This document shows, one piece after another, positions 17,898 to 26,504 of a stretch of DNA of 64,000 nt. Source of the DNA: Microbacterium marinilacus (GTDB taxonomy: Bacteria > Actinomycetota > Actinomycetes > Actinomycetales > Microbacteriaceae); NCBI RefSeq assembly GCF_019753765.1, contig NZ_JAIJZW010000008.1, forward strand, positions 122,166-186,165, in the 5' to 3' direction. The position numbers and the translations under genes were made by a program. Under the pieces are notes generated by a model, which was given only the letters and a program-made list of their open reading frames with translations, made no database searches and was not told the DNA's origin. Each line of letters begins with the position of its first letter. The stretch's first letter is position 1.

Positions 17898-17970
17898 GCG
17901 CCCGTAGCTCAATGGATAGAGCATCTGACTACGGATCAGAAGGTTAGGGGTTCGAGTCCCTTCGGGCGCA
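17898..17970 (+). tRNA. tRNA-Arg(ACG)
   Basis: The 73-base cloverleaf is complete. The acceptor stem is GCGCCCG with CGGGCGC, the D-stem is GCTC/GAGC, the anticodon stem is TCTGA/TCAGA around loop CTACGGA (anticodon ACG), and the T-arm is AGGGG-TTCGAGT-CCCTT. The discriminator base is A and CCA is not encoded. Anticodon ACG is normally edited to ICG and reads CGU/CGC/CGA. Confidence 0.95.
17946..17970 (+). repeat. Left copy of a 25-bp direct repeat (3' end of tRNA-Arg)
   Basis: The last 25 bases of the tRNA-Arg gene recur at 24269-24293 with 23 of 25 identical. A tRNA 3' end repeated downstream is the classic footprint of site-specific integration. No integrase is present in the 6.3 kb between, so this may be a decayed element or an old tRNA duplication. 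Confidence 0.6.
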
Positions 17971-17976
17971 CCGAAC

Positions 17977-18018
17977 AGGCCCCCGGATTCTTTGAGAGAT
18001 CAAGGAAGCCGGGGGCCT
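17977..18018 (+). terminator. Terminator of the tRNA-Arg transcript
   Basis: AGGCCCCCGG (17977-17986) pairs with CCGGGGGCCT (18009-18018), a perfect 10-bp stem beginning seven bases after the tRNA. The 22-base loop has further partial pairing. The following TCGGTTTG is weakly T-rich. Confidence 0.65.
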
Positions 18019-18177
18019 TCGGTTTGCCCGGATGTCTTTGCCCGGATGCCTCTGCCGGGTGGTGGGCCGATTAGGGTCGATCGGATCTCGGTCGCTCGCG
18101 CGTGAGGCGCGCCTCCACCGCTCGACGCCGGAAGGACGCGGCCGCGCATCCGGTCGATGCGCGACGCGGCTTCGGCG

Positions 18178-18705
18178 TCAGCCCTCCGCCGGCTCGTCCT
18201 CGGTGGCCTCCTCGACGGCCTCGGTCATGCCCTTCAAGAACCGCGCGACGATGACGCGCTCGCGGTCGGTGAGGCTGTCGACGAGGCCCAGCATGCTCTG
18301 GTGCATCTTTCCGAGGGTCGCGCGGACCTCTTCGTCGCTGTGGGAGGTGGGGGCGATGATCAGCGTGCGCCGGTCGGTCGGGTGCGGCTCCCGCTGCGCG
18401 TGGCCGTCCCTGACGAGGCGGTCCACGAGCGCGGTGACCGACGCGCTCGAGATGTGCAGGTGGCGGGCCAGGTCGATGGCGCGCACGGGGCGCCCAGCGT
18501 GCTTCTCGCGCAGCAGGTGGCGCAGCGCCATCAGGTCGGTCTCGTTCATGCGCATGGACGCGCGGGTGCGCGCGCGCATCGCCGTCTCGGCCGAGCGGTA
18601 ACGGCGCAGCAGGTTCAGGATCTCGACGGTGGTGGCGCCCTCGCTGTCGGGGTACCAGTAGCCAGACGTGGCGTCGTTCGTCGGGGGTGCCATCGGGCTG
18701 AGCAT
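18178..18705 (-). CDS. MarR-family transcriptional regulator
   Basis: The product is 175 residues, somewhat longer than typical MarR proteins because of an N-terminal segment and an acidic C-terminus. The winged helix reads AIDLARHLHISSASVTALVDRLVRDGHAQREPHPTDRR, including the diagnostic DRR wing. The ATG at 18705 follows GGAAGAG at good spacing. It diverges from the DUF7882-type gene at 18864, with GACTA half-sites between the two. Confidence 0.88.
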   Translation of the reverse strand: MLSPMAPPTNDATSGYWYPDSEGATTVEILNLLRRYRSAETAMRARTRASMRMNETDLMALRHLLREKHAGRPVRAIDLARHLHISSASVTALVDRLVRDGHAQREPHPTDRRTLIIAPTSHSDEEVRATLGKMHQSMLGLVDSLTDRERVIVARFLKGMTEAVEEATEDEPAEG

Positions 18706-18786
18706 ACTTCTCTTCCTTTGCCGGGCTCATGGCGGTCTGGGTGACGGCACGCCGTAGGCGAAGCCGACTTGATATTACTTCAGCAT

Positions 18787-18819
18787 GACTACTAGTCTCT
18801 CTAAGTATAAGGCAGACTA
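18787..18819. promoter_or_regulatory. MarR operator candidate in the divergent intergenic region
   Basis: GACTA-C-TAGTC (18787-18797) is a perfect 11-base palindrome. A third half-site GACTA occurs at 18815-18819. The region is A+T-rich compared with its surroundings and contains TATAAG and TAATAT-like -10 candidates on opposite strands. MarR proteins bind such short inverted repeats in divergent promoters, so autoregulation is likely. Confidence 0.5.
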
Positions 18820-18863
18820 AGCAAGGTTGCACACCGCGACCCGCGCGATCGAAGGGGAACGTC

Positions 18864-19193
18864 ATGGGACAGCTGTTCTACGGATCGATGGACGAGGCGA
18901 TCGAGGTCGACGACGTGTTGCTGATGCACGCGCAGGCGGTCGCGTTCACCAAGCTGCGCCGAGGCGAGTCGTTCCTCATGTCCTGGAAGCGCCCGTCGGG
19001 CTCGGGCCGGGAGACGATCTGGGTGCAGCCGTCGATCCCGCTGAGGTTCATCTGGGATGCGGAGGGTGACGTCTCGCTCGACGGACGCCTGCTCGATGAG
19101 CTCGTCCAGGCGGCGGCGTCGATGAAGGGCATGGACCTGAGCCCCCGAGCGCCCAAGCTATCCGCAGTCCCCCCGATCGACGTCGCCGCCTGA
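18864..19193 (+). CDS. DUF7882-like small protein of Microbacteriaceae
   Basis: The product is 109 residues and begins MGQLFYG, followed by a pattern of I/V-D-D, TKLRRGESF, SWKRP and TIWVQPSIPLRF. This pattern is shared by a family that is abundant in Microbacteriaceae and often mislabelled ATP-dependent DNA ligase. No catalytic residues are evident. It diverges from a MarR regulator, which may respond to the same signal. Function unknown. Confidence 0.75.
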   Translation: MGQLFYGSMDEAIEVDDVLLMHAQAVAFTKLRRGESFLMSWKRPSGSGRETIWVQPSIPLRFIWDAEGDVSLDGRLLDELVQAAASMKGMDLSPRAPKLSAVPPIDVAA

Positions 19194-19392
19194 CGGACGG
19201 TCACCCGACTGGCCGGCGGGACGTCCTCAGAGCGTCCGGCCCCCGGAGAATACGGGTTCTCTGACCTCAGAGCAGATCCATAGATTGTGAGCGCGGCAGG
19301 GCAGGCCCTGTTGCGTGCCGAGAATCGTTGCCGCAGAGCGGCACGGGATCGATCCTCGGCATCACGCCATGGAGAGAGCTTGTGAGGTTCGA
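19194..19392. other. Intergenic region upstream of the surface protein
   Basis: These 199 bases hold no gene. GGACG (19219-19223) and CGTCC (19233-19237), extended by GCC/GGC, form an imperfect hairpin that may end the preceding transcript. GTGAGG (19383-19388) is the likely ribosome site of the surface protein. Confidence 0.4.
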
Positions 19393-21606
19393 ATGTCACG
19401 ACCACCCGCACCCGACGATCGCACGGCCGGGGCACGCCGCCGATACACCGTGGCGATGGCAGGCGCAGCCTTGGCCCTCGTCGTCGCTCTGGGCGTCGCC
19501 CCGCCCGCCTCCGCCGAGGCAGCGGGCTCCGCCGAGGCAGCGGGAGGGAGCGCGTCTCCACGTGATGAGGCCATCGTCGACGTCTCTGCGGAGACTCTCC
19601 CCGAGGCAGAGCAGGACGAGGCGTCCTCCGAGCAAGGAGACCAGCAGTCTGTCGAGCCCGGAGAAGCCGAGGGGGCGTCGGAGAAGGCAGCCCGGCTCGA
19701 TGTCGACGAGTCCGAGGACGCCCAGCGAGATGCAGCGGTTGCGGCCGAGGACGAGGCCGACACCGGACAGGCCGTCGCGACGGAGGACGAGCCGGTCGAG
19801 GTCGCGGACCAGCACTCGCTCTGGGTGGTCCCGGAGGAGATCAGTCAGCACGACCTCGAGTTCACCGGCGTCGCCATCGAGGGCAACGGTTTCGCGCCCG
19901 GCGCGGAGGCTGTCATCAGGCTCGACGGCGATGTCATCGAGCGGGTCACGGTGGAAGACGACGGCTGGGTCCAGATCGAGTACACCGCGAAGCGCGCTGC
20001 TGGCAGCTATCCACTCTCCATCGCGGCCGGCGGGCTGACCGCCAGGACCGAGCTCACCGTCACAGCAGGCGGCTACGAGCCGCGCATCACGCTGGGAGCC
20101 GAGTCCCTGCCCGTGTGGGAGCTGGAACGCACAGGGCTCTCGGTCTTGGGCTGGGGCTTCTCCGCCGAGTCCGCCGTGACCGTCCTCGTGGATGGAGAGG
20201 CTGCGGGCGAGCAGGTCGCGGATGAGACCGGCGAGGTCGGCTTCGCCTTCACCGTCGAGCTGGAGCCGGGGAAGCACACGCTCGCTCTGCGCGCCGACGA
20301 GGGCGAGGTTGCAGACTCCTTCTCCGTCGTCGCGGATGCCGAGTGGTTCGACGACGAGTACTCCGACCTGTTCTCGCCCTCCGCTCAGACGTCCTGGTCT
20401 GTCGTCACCGAGAGCCAGTTGGCCGAGACCCCGCTGCGGGTCAGCGCGACGGGCTTCCCGGACTCCGCGCCCGTCGACCTCTACCTGGGGTCGGAACGGG
20501 TGGCGACGCTCGAGGCCAACAGCTCGGGTGAGCTCAGTCACGAACTGACCGGCCCTCTGGAGCTCGGACATCACGAGGTGCGCTGGGTGCATCCTGTCGG
20601 TGAGGCGACCGCTGGGTTCGACCTCGTCCCCGACGGTCAGGGCGCCCTCCCACGGGCAGGGCTCTATGAGGGCACGTCCGAGCAGACGCACGCGAGCAGT
20701 CGTCCGCTCGATGAGGTCGAACGCCGTCCCATCTCCTTCGAGGTGAACGACGCCGGCGAGCTTTCCGGCCTCTCCGGCGAGTACTGGTGGGCGTGTGTGA
20801 GCGGCGGCTTCCACGGTTCGGGACATGCCGACCTCGCGGACCGGGATTTCCCGACGACGGCCGTCACGGCGGATCGACCGTTCGAGATCCGCTGGGACGA
20901 CGAGGCCGGCTCGACCTCCTACGTCCTGGAGGGCGTCGTGCGTTCGGACGGCAGCGCATCCGGAACCATCTATGCGGGCGTCGGCGTCTGCGGTGCCTCG
21001 ATCCTCACCTGGGTCGCGGAGGCGGACGCGCCCGCTCCTGCCCCGACCCCGACCCCGACCCCGACTCCGACGGAGCCCGCGCCCAAGCCGACGGAGCCGG
21101 CACCCGAGCCGACCGAGCCTGCGCCCGGCCCGTCTGAGCCGGCTCCTCAGCCGACCGAGCCCGCTCCCGCCCCTTCTGAGCCGGTCTCCGACTTCCCCGC
21201 ACCGAGCGAGGAAGCACTCACTGCCGATCTCGAGGGACGCATCACCGCGCCGGCGGTGGCGACCGCGGGCGATGTCATCCCCGTCGGGGTCGGAGGGGAC
21301 CGCGAGGGCGAGCGCATCGGGCTGTGGCTGCTGTCGGATCCGCTGTCTCTGGGCGTGCACACCGTCGACGGTGAAGGCTTCGACGCCACTCTGCCGCGAG
21401 ACGTGACCGGCGTGCACCGCCTCGCCGCGGTCACCGCCGACGGCACGGTGATCGGCTGGCAGCAGATCAGGATCGTGTCGGCGGATGGCGGGACGCCGCT
21501 TGCAGCGACCGGGACGGAGATGAATCTCGCGTTCCTCGCAGCCGGGACCGCCGCGCTGGCAGCGGGCGTCTTGCTGCTCGTCGTGCGTCGGCGCTCCGTC
21601 GGCTGA
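19393..21606 (+). CDS. Large secreted cell-wall protein with LAxTG sorting signal
   Basis: The product is 737 residues. The N-terminus has a long signal peptide: Arg-rich (GARRRYTV), a hydrophobic core and cleavage near PASA-EA. A Glu/Asp-rich segment (about 45-125) is followed by three Ig-like beta repeats, each near 95 residues, with recurring NGFAPG/LGWGFS/SATGFP elements. A Pro/Thr/Glu-rich stalk lies near residues 548-598. The C-terminus has LAATG (from 703), a hydrophobic helix and RRRSVG, the form used by class E sortases of actinobacteria. It should be anchored to peptidoglycan. No sortase gene is in the window. The ATG at 19393 is preferred over 19369 because of GTGAGG upstream. Confidence 0.82.
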   Translation: MSRPPAPDDRTAGARRRYTVAMAGAALALVVALGVAPPASAEAAGSAEAAGGSASPRDEAIVDVSAETLPEAEQDEASSEQGDQQSVEPGEAEGASEKAARLDVDESEDAQRDAAVAAEDEADTGQAVATEDEPVEVADQHSLWVVPEEISQHDLEFTGVAIEGNGFAPGAEAVIRLDGDVIERVTVEDDGWVQIEYTAKRAAGSYPLSIAAGGLTARTELTVTAGGYEPRITLGAESLPVWELERTGLSVLGWGFSAESAVTVLVDGEAAGEQVADETGEVGFAFTVELEPGKHTLALRADEGEVADSFSVVADAEWFDDEYSDLFSPSAQTSWSVVTESQLAETPLRVSATGFPDSAPVDLYLGSERVATLEANSSGELSHELTGPLELGHHEVRWVHPVGEATAGFDLVPDGQGALPRAGLYEGTSEQTHASSRPLDEVERRPISFEVNDAGELSGLSGEYWWACVSGGFHGSGHADLADRDFPTTAVTADRPFEIRWDDEAGSTSYVLEGVVRSDGSASGTIYAGVGVCGASILTWVAEADAPAPAPTPTPTPTPTEPAPKPTEPAPEPTEPAPGPSEPAPQPTEPAPAPSEPVSDFPAPSEEALTADLEGRITAPAVATAGDVIPVGVGGDREGERIGLWLLSDPLSLGVHTVDGEGFDATLPRDVTGVHRLAAVTADGTVIGWQQIRIVSADGGTPLAATGTEMNLAFLAAGTAALAAGVLLLVVRRRSVG
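21034..21190 (+). repeat. Degenerate tandem repeat encoding the Pro/Glu-rich stalk
   Basis: First CCGACC units and then repeats of about 24-30 bases encode PTEPAP/PSEPAP units. This is a protein-level low-complexity stalk inside the sortase-anchored protein, prone to length variation between strains. Confidence 0.7.
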
Positions 21607-21616
21607 CCACCCGCAT

Positions 21617-21654
21617 TCGAGCCCGCCCCGAGAATCTTGTCGGGGCGGGCTCGA
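21617..21654. terminator. Strong hairpin terminator after the surface protein gene
   Basis: TCGAGCCCGCCCCGA (21617-21631) and TCGGGGCGGGCTCGA (21640-21654) form a perfect 15-bp stem with an 8-base loop. It begins 11 bases after the stop codon. There is no T-tract, but the stem is very stable. Confidence 0.75.
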
Positions 21655-21704
21655 GCGCGGTGCCGAGCGTTCCTAAGATCGGCGACAGAAGCAAGGAGGT
21701 AGGC

Positions 21705-24203
21705 GTGATCGGACGCGACCGAGAGCTGCGACGGCTCATCGAGGTCGCAGCCCGGAGCGGTCCCGATGGTCGGTCGGTCGTACTGCTGGAAGGCGTGATG
21801 GGCATCGGGAAGACGGCTCTGCTCAACGTCGCGGCGTCGCGGTTGGCTGTCCCTGTCCTCCGGGAGCAGGGCGTAGACGCGTCGGCTCCGCTGCACGCAG
21901 CGAGAAACCTCGTGCGGCATGCCCATCGTCGTTCGCCGGAGAGGCTCCTCGAGGAAGGGATCTCCGTCTCCGACATGGCCTCCCGCTGCATCCGATACCT
22001 GTCAGAGCATCCCATGACGGTCGTCGTCGACGATGTGCATGCGGCCGATGACGCGTCCGTCGAGTTGCTCGAGCAGATCGTGTCGTCGCCCGCCCACGGC
22101 GCCACTATGGTGCTGGCGCATCGTCCCCACCGCCTGCCGCCATCCCTCGTTTCCGCCGCGCGGCGTTCAGGCTTCCCCATGCACCACATCCTGCTCGGTC
22201 CTCTCTCAGACGCCGAGATCCGCGAGATCACGCGCACCGGAGACGAGGACACGTCGGATATCGTCGTGCAGCGCTCGCAAGGAAATCCGCTGTTTGCGCA
22301 TACTCTCGCGATGGCCCGGCGGGACGGCGAGGATCCGGTGGCCTGGCTGGGCCCGCCAGGAGATGGCTGGGCGGTCACTCTGTTGGACGCGGTTCGCAGC
22401 GAGCTGGACGCGCTCCCGGCGGACGCGCGGCTGTGCGCGTCGGCCGTGGCCGTGCTCGGCACCGCCTCTGCTCGAGGTGTCGGCGTGCTGACGGGCCTGA
22501 GCGATGCCCGTCTCGCCGCCGCGCTGCATGTGCTGAAGCAAAGACGGCTCCTCGCCGACCTGCCGGATCGCATAGAGCAGATGCACCCGGTCATCCGCGA
22601 CGCTGCGCAGCACGTCGCGGACCCGGCCTGGCTCGTGAACGCGCACCGTTCGGCCGCCGGGCTCCGGGGAGAGCTCACGATGCACGAACGGATCGAGCAT
22701 CTCGCGTTCCTGGGGGGACATCAGACCCCGAAGGAATCTGACAGTGTGATCCGCGCCGCGGCTCCGCTGATCGGCACGTCCCCGGCCACGGTGGTCCGGT
22801 GGTTGCGCTCGACGACTCATCTCAGAGACGAGGGTCGGGACGTGCTGCTCGCCCGCGGGCTCGTGCTGAGCGGCCGCCCAAGGGAGGCGATAGACCTGCT
22901 CGTTCCCCTGACGACGCACCCGCAGCATCGGGGCGAGTCCCGTCAACTGCTCGCGCACGCGCTGCGCATGTTGGGAAGGCTCGAAGACGCGAGCGACGTC
23001 CTGGCTCGACGAAGCGAGGAGGAGGATCTGCCTCTGCGTCTCGAGCGTGCGACCCTCGCCATCATGCACGAGGCTCGCCACCCCGTCGACATCGACCTGC
23101 CTGTGGACGGCGACGGCGGGGCGGCGGAACTCGCCGGTCGTGCCCTGCGAGCGATGTCGATGCTCAATGCCGGTGACGTGCCCGACGCGCGGCACGAGTT
23201 CGCCGGCGTCGCCGACGGGCTCGCCGCCCTTGCCGACGAGCAGCTACGGGACATCGTCGACACCCTTGCCGTGGCGGGCTGGAGCGCCTACGTGCTGGAC
23301 GAGTTCGACGACGCCATCCGCCTCTCCCGGCTCGGCATCCGCACCGCGGAGCGCCATGGCCGCTCTCACGTTCTGCCGCATCTGAGAGCGGTGCTCGCAT
23401 ACTCGCTGATTCACCGCGACAGGATGCGGGAGGCCGACGACGCGGCTCGAACCGCTGTCGTCGAGGCGGGGCGCTTCTCTACACCCGACATCGTGCCCCT
23501 TGCTCTGACCGCACGCGTCCTCTGCGCACAGTGGCGCGGTGATGTCGCGGCGATGCGCGAGCGGATGGCGGAGCTCACCCGTGCCGTGCCGTCGACCGTC
23601 CCCTGGTGGCGGCGCACGACGGAATCGGCCGTAGCTCGCATCCGCGCGTCGCTCGAGGGAGGCGGGGCGATCCCCGTTCAGCCCGAGGTGCTGGATGCGA
23701 CCGTCGCCATGCGACTGCTCGATCGGGCGACGATCGCATTGATCAACGGCGACGCGGCTCGGGCACGAGGGCTCGTCGAGGAGGCGAGAGCCGAGTCCGT
23801 TCGCACCGGTCTGCGCTCGCAGCGGGCCTTCGTCGGCATCCTGGACGCGGAGGTCGCATTGCGGGAAGGGGGCGACGCGCTGCAGGCGGCGAACACGGCA
23901 ACGGAATCGGCTTGATGCTTCGAGGAGCTCGGCATGCCGCACCGCCGCGCGTTCGCTGAGGAGGTGGCGGCGCGTGCCCGCCGCGCCGACCCCTCCGAGC
24001 ACGGCGCGTCGTTCACTCGCCGCGAAGCGGAAGTGGCGGAGCTCGTGGGCGAAGGGCTCTCGAACAAGCTCATCGCCGTGCGCCTCGGGATCAGCACGCG
24101 CACGGTGGAGGAGCATGTCTCGAACGTGCTGCGAAAGCTGGGTGTCGCATCGCGCGCAGCTGTCGGGCGGCGTCTCTCGGGGGAGTCGGGCCGAGGCGGC
24201 TGA
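21705..24203 (+). pseudogene. LuxR/LAL-type STAND regulator interrupted by an in-frame TGA
   Basis: The GTG at 21705 follows AAGGAGG. The N-terminal AAA/STAND ATPase has Walker A GVMGIGKT (30-37) and Walker B VVVDDVH; a long helical TPR-like middle follows. TGA at 23913-23915 (codon 737) stops the frame. Directly downstream in the same frame the protein continues ([13 protein letters not shown]...) into a clear Lux[23 protein letters not shown] and [17 protein letters not shown], ending at 24203. A single CGA-to-TGA change would explain this. As read, the product lacks its DNA-binding domain. An ATG at 23934 might still allow a short HTH-only protein. Sequencing error is a possible alternative. 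Confidence 0.8.
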
Positions 24204-24242
24204 GCGAGACAGCAGACGGTGCCGTAGACTGGGATCGCACCA

Positions 24243-24293
24243 GCGCCTCTGGTGAGGCCTTCGGGTCGAGGGGTTCGAGTCTCCTCGGGCGCA
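24243..24293 (+). other. Degenerate tRNA remnant (3' half and acceptor strand)
   Basis: The segment ends in a near-copy of the tRNA-Arg T-arm and acceptor 3' strand. Its 5' end, GCGCCTC, can still pair with six of seven bases of CGGGCGC, but the D-arm and anticodon arm are missing (51 bases in total). It is therefore not a functional tRNA. Confidence 0.6.
24269..24293 (+). repeat. Right copy of the 25-bp tRNA-Arg-end direct repeat
   Basis: It matches 17946-17970 at 23 of 25 positions. The two differences fall in the T-stem and still allow pairing. It marks the possible far end of a 6.3-kb segment bounded by the tRNA-Arg gene. Confidence 0.6.
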
Positions 24294-24337
24294 CAGGTTC
24301 TCCGGAACCGACAGAACTGTGTTGAGACAGTGTGAGG

Positions 24338-24368
24338 ACGGCCCGCTTCGGCGGGCCGTTCTTGTCTT
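24338..24368 (+). terminator. Rho-independent terminator
   Basis: ACGGCCCGC (24338-24346), loop TTCG, and GCGGGCCGT (24351-24359) form a perfect 9-bp stem with a stable UUCG tetraloop. TTCTTGTCTT follows. It closes the LuxR pseudogene/tRNA-remnant region. Confidence 0.85.
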
Positions 24369-24434
24369 ACGTGCGGGCATGAGCGGCGGACGCTCGCGAT
24401 GGCCGAGCCGCTGTTCGCTCTGAGCGAACGGGTC

Positions 24435-24875
24435 CTACTCGTCGGGCCGCGTGGCCCGGAGCTTCTTCGTCAGGTCGCGCAGGGTGCGCAGCTCGTCCTC
24501 GGACAGGACCGACATCCGCTCGGCGATCGAGCGACCGTGCGCGGTCGCCAGCACGCGGAAGGCGCGCGCGCCGCCCTCTGTCGCCGAGACGACCGCGCCG
24601 CGGCCGTCCTCCGGGTCAGCGCACTTGGTCAGCAGGCCGCGCGCGACCATCCGGTCGACGAGTCGCGAGACGCTCGGCTGGCTGATGAGCATGTTCGACG
24701 TGACGTCGCGGAGGCGTGCGGACATCCCCGGCGCGCGCGTGACGGTGAGGAGCACGTCGTACTCCGGTTGGGAGAGCTCGGTGCCCGCGAAGTCGGATGC
24801 GACCTCTGCGAACACCTCGTACTGCGCGCGGAACAGGCTCTCCCATGCCTCGACGGCGAGCCTGCGATCAGCCAT
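24435..24875 (-). CDS. MarR-family transcriptional regulator
   Basis: The product is 146 residues with a standard MarR fold. The winged helix reads LRDVTSNMLISQPSVSRLVDRMVARGLLTKCADPEDGRG, in which the wing DRR is DGRG. The ATG at 24875 gives the normal family length; the frame is open further upstream with no signal. No target gene adjoins it on either side, so its regulon is unclear. Confidence 0.88.
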   Translation of the reverse strand: MADRRLAVEAWESLFRAQYEVFAEVASDFAGTELSQPEYDVLLTVTRAPGMSARLRDVTSNMLISQPSVSRLVDRMVARGLLTKCADPEDGRGAVVSATEGGARAFRVLATAHGRSIAERMSVLSEDELRTLRDLTKKLRATRPDE

Positions 24876-25154
24876 GGATCCAGAGTATCCGCGCGGACGG
24901 GCGCCGGAGCACATGGTGAGGGGCCCGTCGGAGAGGCATCCGACAGGCCCCCTGTCCCTTGCACCAAGAGTGTCCTGCAATCACATGTCCGGCATCCGCC
25001 ACAGCAAAACGGCTGCCGGTGAGAAGCACTCTATAACGGTGAGGTAACGGCACACAAGAGCTCGTCGTTACTTTTTCGTGATTTGTCTCGGGGGGCCGCG
25101 CTCGCCGTCGATCCTCGTCCGTGATGCCCGGGATCGTGCTGGCGGCGCCGGCGT
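24876..25154. other. Intergenic region with a weak promoter candidate for the MarR gene
   Basis: No gene was found in these 279 bases. On the minus strand TTGTGT (25057-25052) and TATAGA (25035-25030) are 16 bases apart and could drive the MarR gene with a leader of about 145 bases. Two CCGTTA repeats lie within the spacer. Confidence 0.35.
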
Positions 25155-26150
25155 TCAGTCGATCTCGGCGGGCAGGCCGAACCGTTCGAAGAGCGCCGGC
25201 TCCAGGAAGGACACGATGCTCTCGACACGTCCGTGGCCGGAGGCGGCGAGCAGGGTCAGCGACCAGGCACGGTGCGGACCGTCGGCGCTCTGCCCGAGGT
25301 AGAACGCGACCGCAGGGTGCCCGTTGGCCGTGAGCACCCGTGTTCGCCAGCTCGGGCAGAGCGTCATCGGCACGGCCTGCGCGAAGGACGCCACCGCCTC
25401 CACGCCGCTGTACCACTCAGCCAGCGGAGGCATCTGCCAGGTGACGTCGCGAGCGAGCAGCGCGACGAACGCGTCGACGTCGGACGACGTGAGCGCATCG
25501 GCGAACCGCCGAGCGAGAGACAAGACGGGCGCCGACGGCCGCGGCGCGACGGCATGGGGACGGGCTGTGCCTGCGAGCCTGCGCCGCGCGCGTGCGAGGG
25601 CGGAGTGGACGGCAGTCGGGGTCGCCCCGAGGCTCTCGGCCGCCTCGGCCGCGGAGAAGCCGAGCACGTCGACGAGCAGGAGAGCCGCCCGCTCGTTGCC
25701 GGTCAGGTGCTGCAACGCGGCGATGAAGGCCACCTCGAGGCGTTCCATCCGTGACGCGACGTCCGCGGGATCCGGGTAGGGGGTGAGCCACAGGACGTCT
25801 TCGCGGGGCATCCCGCCGCGGTCGGCGCCAGACGAGGCGGGGCCGAGATCCACCGGCAGAGCGCGCCTTCGTCGCGCTGCCGCGGCGTCGATGCACGCCC
25901 GCGTCACCACGGTGTAGAGCCAGGTGCGGAGCGAGCTGCGTCCCTCGAACCCGTCGAACGCCCTCCACGCGCGCACGAGACCCTCCTGCAACGCGTCATC
26001 GGCGTCGAACACCGATCCCAGCATCCGGTAGCAGTGCGCGTGGAGCTCGCGCCGCAACGGCGCCACGGAGCGTTCGAACCGTTCGCGGACGTCCTGGTCG
26101 GATGCGTCAGACGGCTGGACGGCCGAGCCGTCTGAGAGATTCTGCGCCAC
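25155..26150 (-). CDS. ECF RNA polymerase sigma factor with SnoaL-like C-terminal domain
   Basis: The product is 331 residues. Sigma region 2 is seen in HAHCYRMLGSVFDADDALQEGLVRAWRAFDGFEGRSSLRTWLYTVVTRACID. Region 4 is in LTGNERAALLLVDVLGFSAAEAAESLGATPTAVHSALARARRRL. From about residue 205 an NTF2/SnoaL-like domain follows, as in the SigJ/ECF41-type families where it replaces a separate anti-sigma factor and modulates activity. The start is uncertain: GTG at 26150 is the best fit to domain length but lacks a strong ribosome site. It diverges from the DUF1905 gene. Confidence 0.85.
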   Translation of the reverse strand: MAQNLSDGSAVQPSDASDQDVRERFERSVAPLRRELHAHCYRMLGSVFDADDALQEGLVRAWRAFDGFEGRSSLRTWLYTVVTRACIDAAAARRRRALPVDLGPASSGADRGGMPREDVLWLTPYPDPADVASRMERLEVAFIAALQHLTGNERAALLLVDVLGFSAAEAAESLGATPTAVHSALARARRRLAGTARPHAVAPRPSAPVLSLARRFADALTSSDVDAFVALLARDVTWQMPPLAEWYSGVEAVASFAQAVPMTLCPSWRTRVLTANGHPAVAFYLGQSADGPHRAWSLTLLAASGHGRVESIVSFLEPALFERFGLPAEID

Positions 26151-26213
26151 GCGACGATTCTCGCGCGTTCGCGCGGTCTCACCTTCGACAGCATCCACAC
26201 GGAGGAGAATCCC

Positions 26214-26504
26214 ATGCCGTTCGAGCCGACCGCTCTCGATCACACGTTCACCGCCCCGATAGGGGTCGAGGTCAAGGGCGAGGTGTGGGCGTGCGTGGAG
26301 ATGCCCGGGTCGGCCGAGTACTTCGGCACCCGCCGCTCTGTGCGGGTCGACCTGACGGTCGACGGCCTGCCTCTGCCCGACGTCGGCATGATGGTCACCG
26401 GAACGGGCGGGCACATGGTGTCGCTCAATGCCGCGGTGCGCGGAAAGCTCGGCAAGGACATCGGCGACGTCGTCACGATCCACCTCTCCCGGCGGGTGAG
26501 GTAG
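26214..26504 (+). CDS. DUF1905 domain protein
   Basis: The product is 96 residues and has the DUF1905 beta-barrel pattern: FTAPIGVEV, W-x-C-VEMPGSAEYFGTRRSVRVDLTVDG, and VSLNAAVRGKLGKDIGDVVTIHL at the end. GGAGGAG is at the right distance from the ATG. The gene abuts the next ORF exactly (stop 26504, start 26505), so they form an operon. Biochemical role unknown. Confidence 0.85.
   Translation: MPFEPTALDHTFTAPIGVEVKGEVWACVEMPGSAEYFGTRRSVRVDLTVDGLPLPDVGMMVTGTGGHMVSLNAAVRGKLGKDIGDVVTIHLSRRVR

Noticed and set aside
21034..21190. Tandem repeats considered as a CRISPR array
   Set aside because: Units are short, contiguous, without spacers, in frame and encode a Pro/Glu-rich stalk.
23934..24203. 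Independent small LuxR-type regulator gene
   Set aside because: It continues in the same frame from the large STAND protein across a single TGA and has no ribosome site of its own, so one broken gene is the simpler reading.
24243..24293. Complete tRNA gene
   Set aside because: Only the T-arm and acceptor strands are recognisable; the D-arm and anticodon arm are missing.
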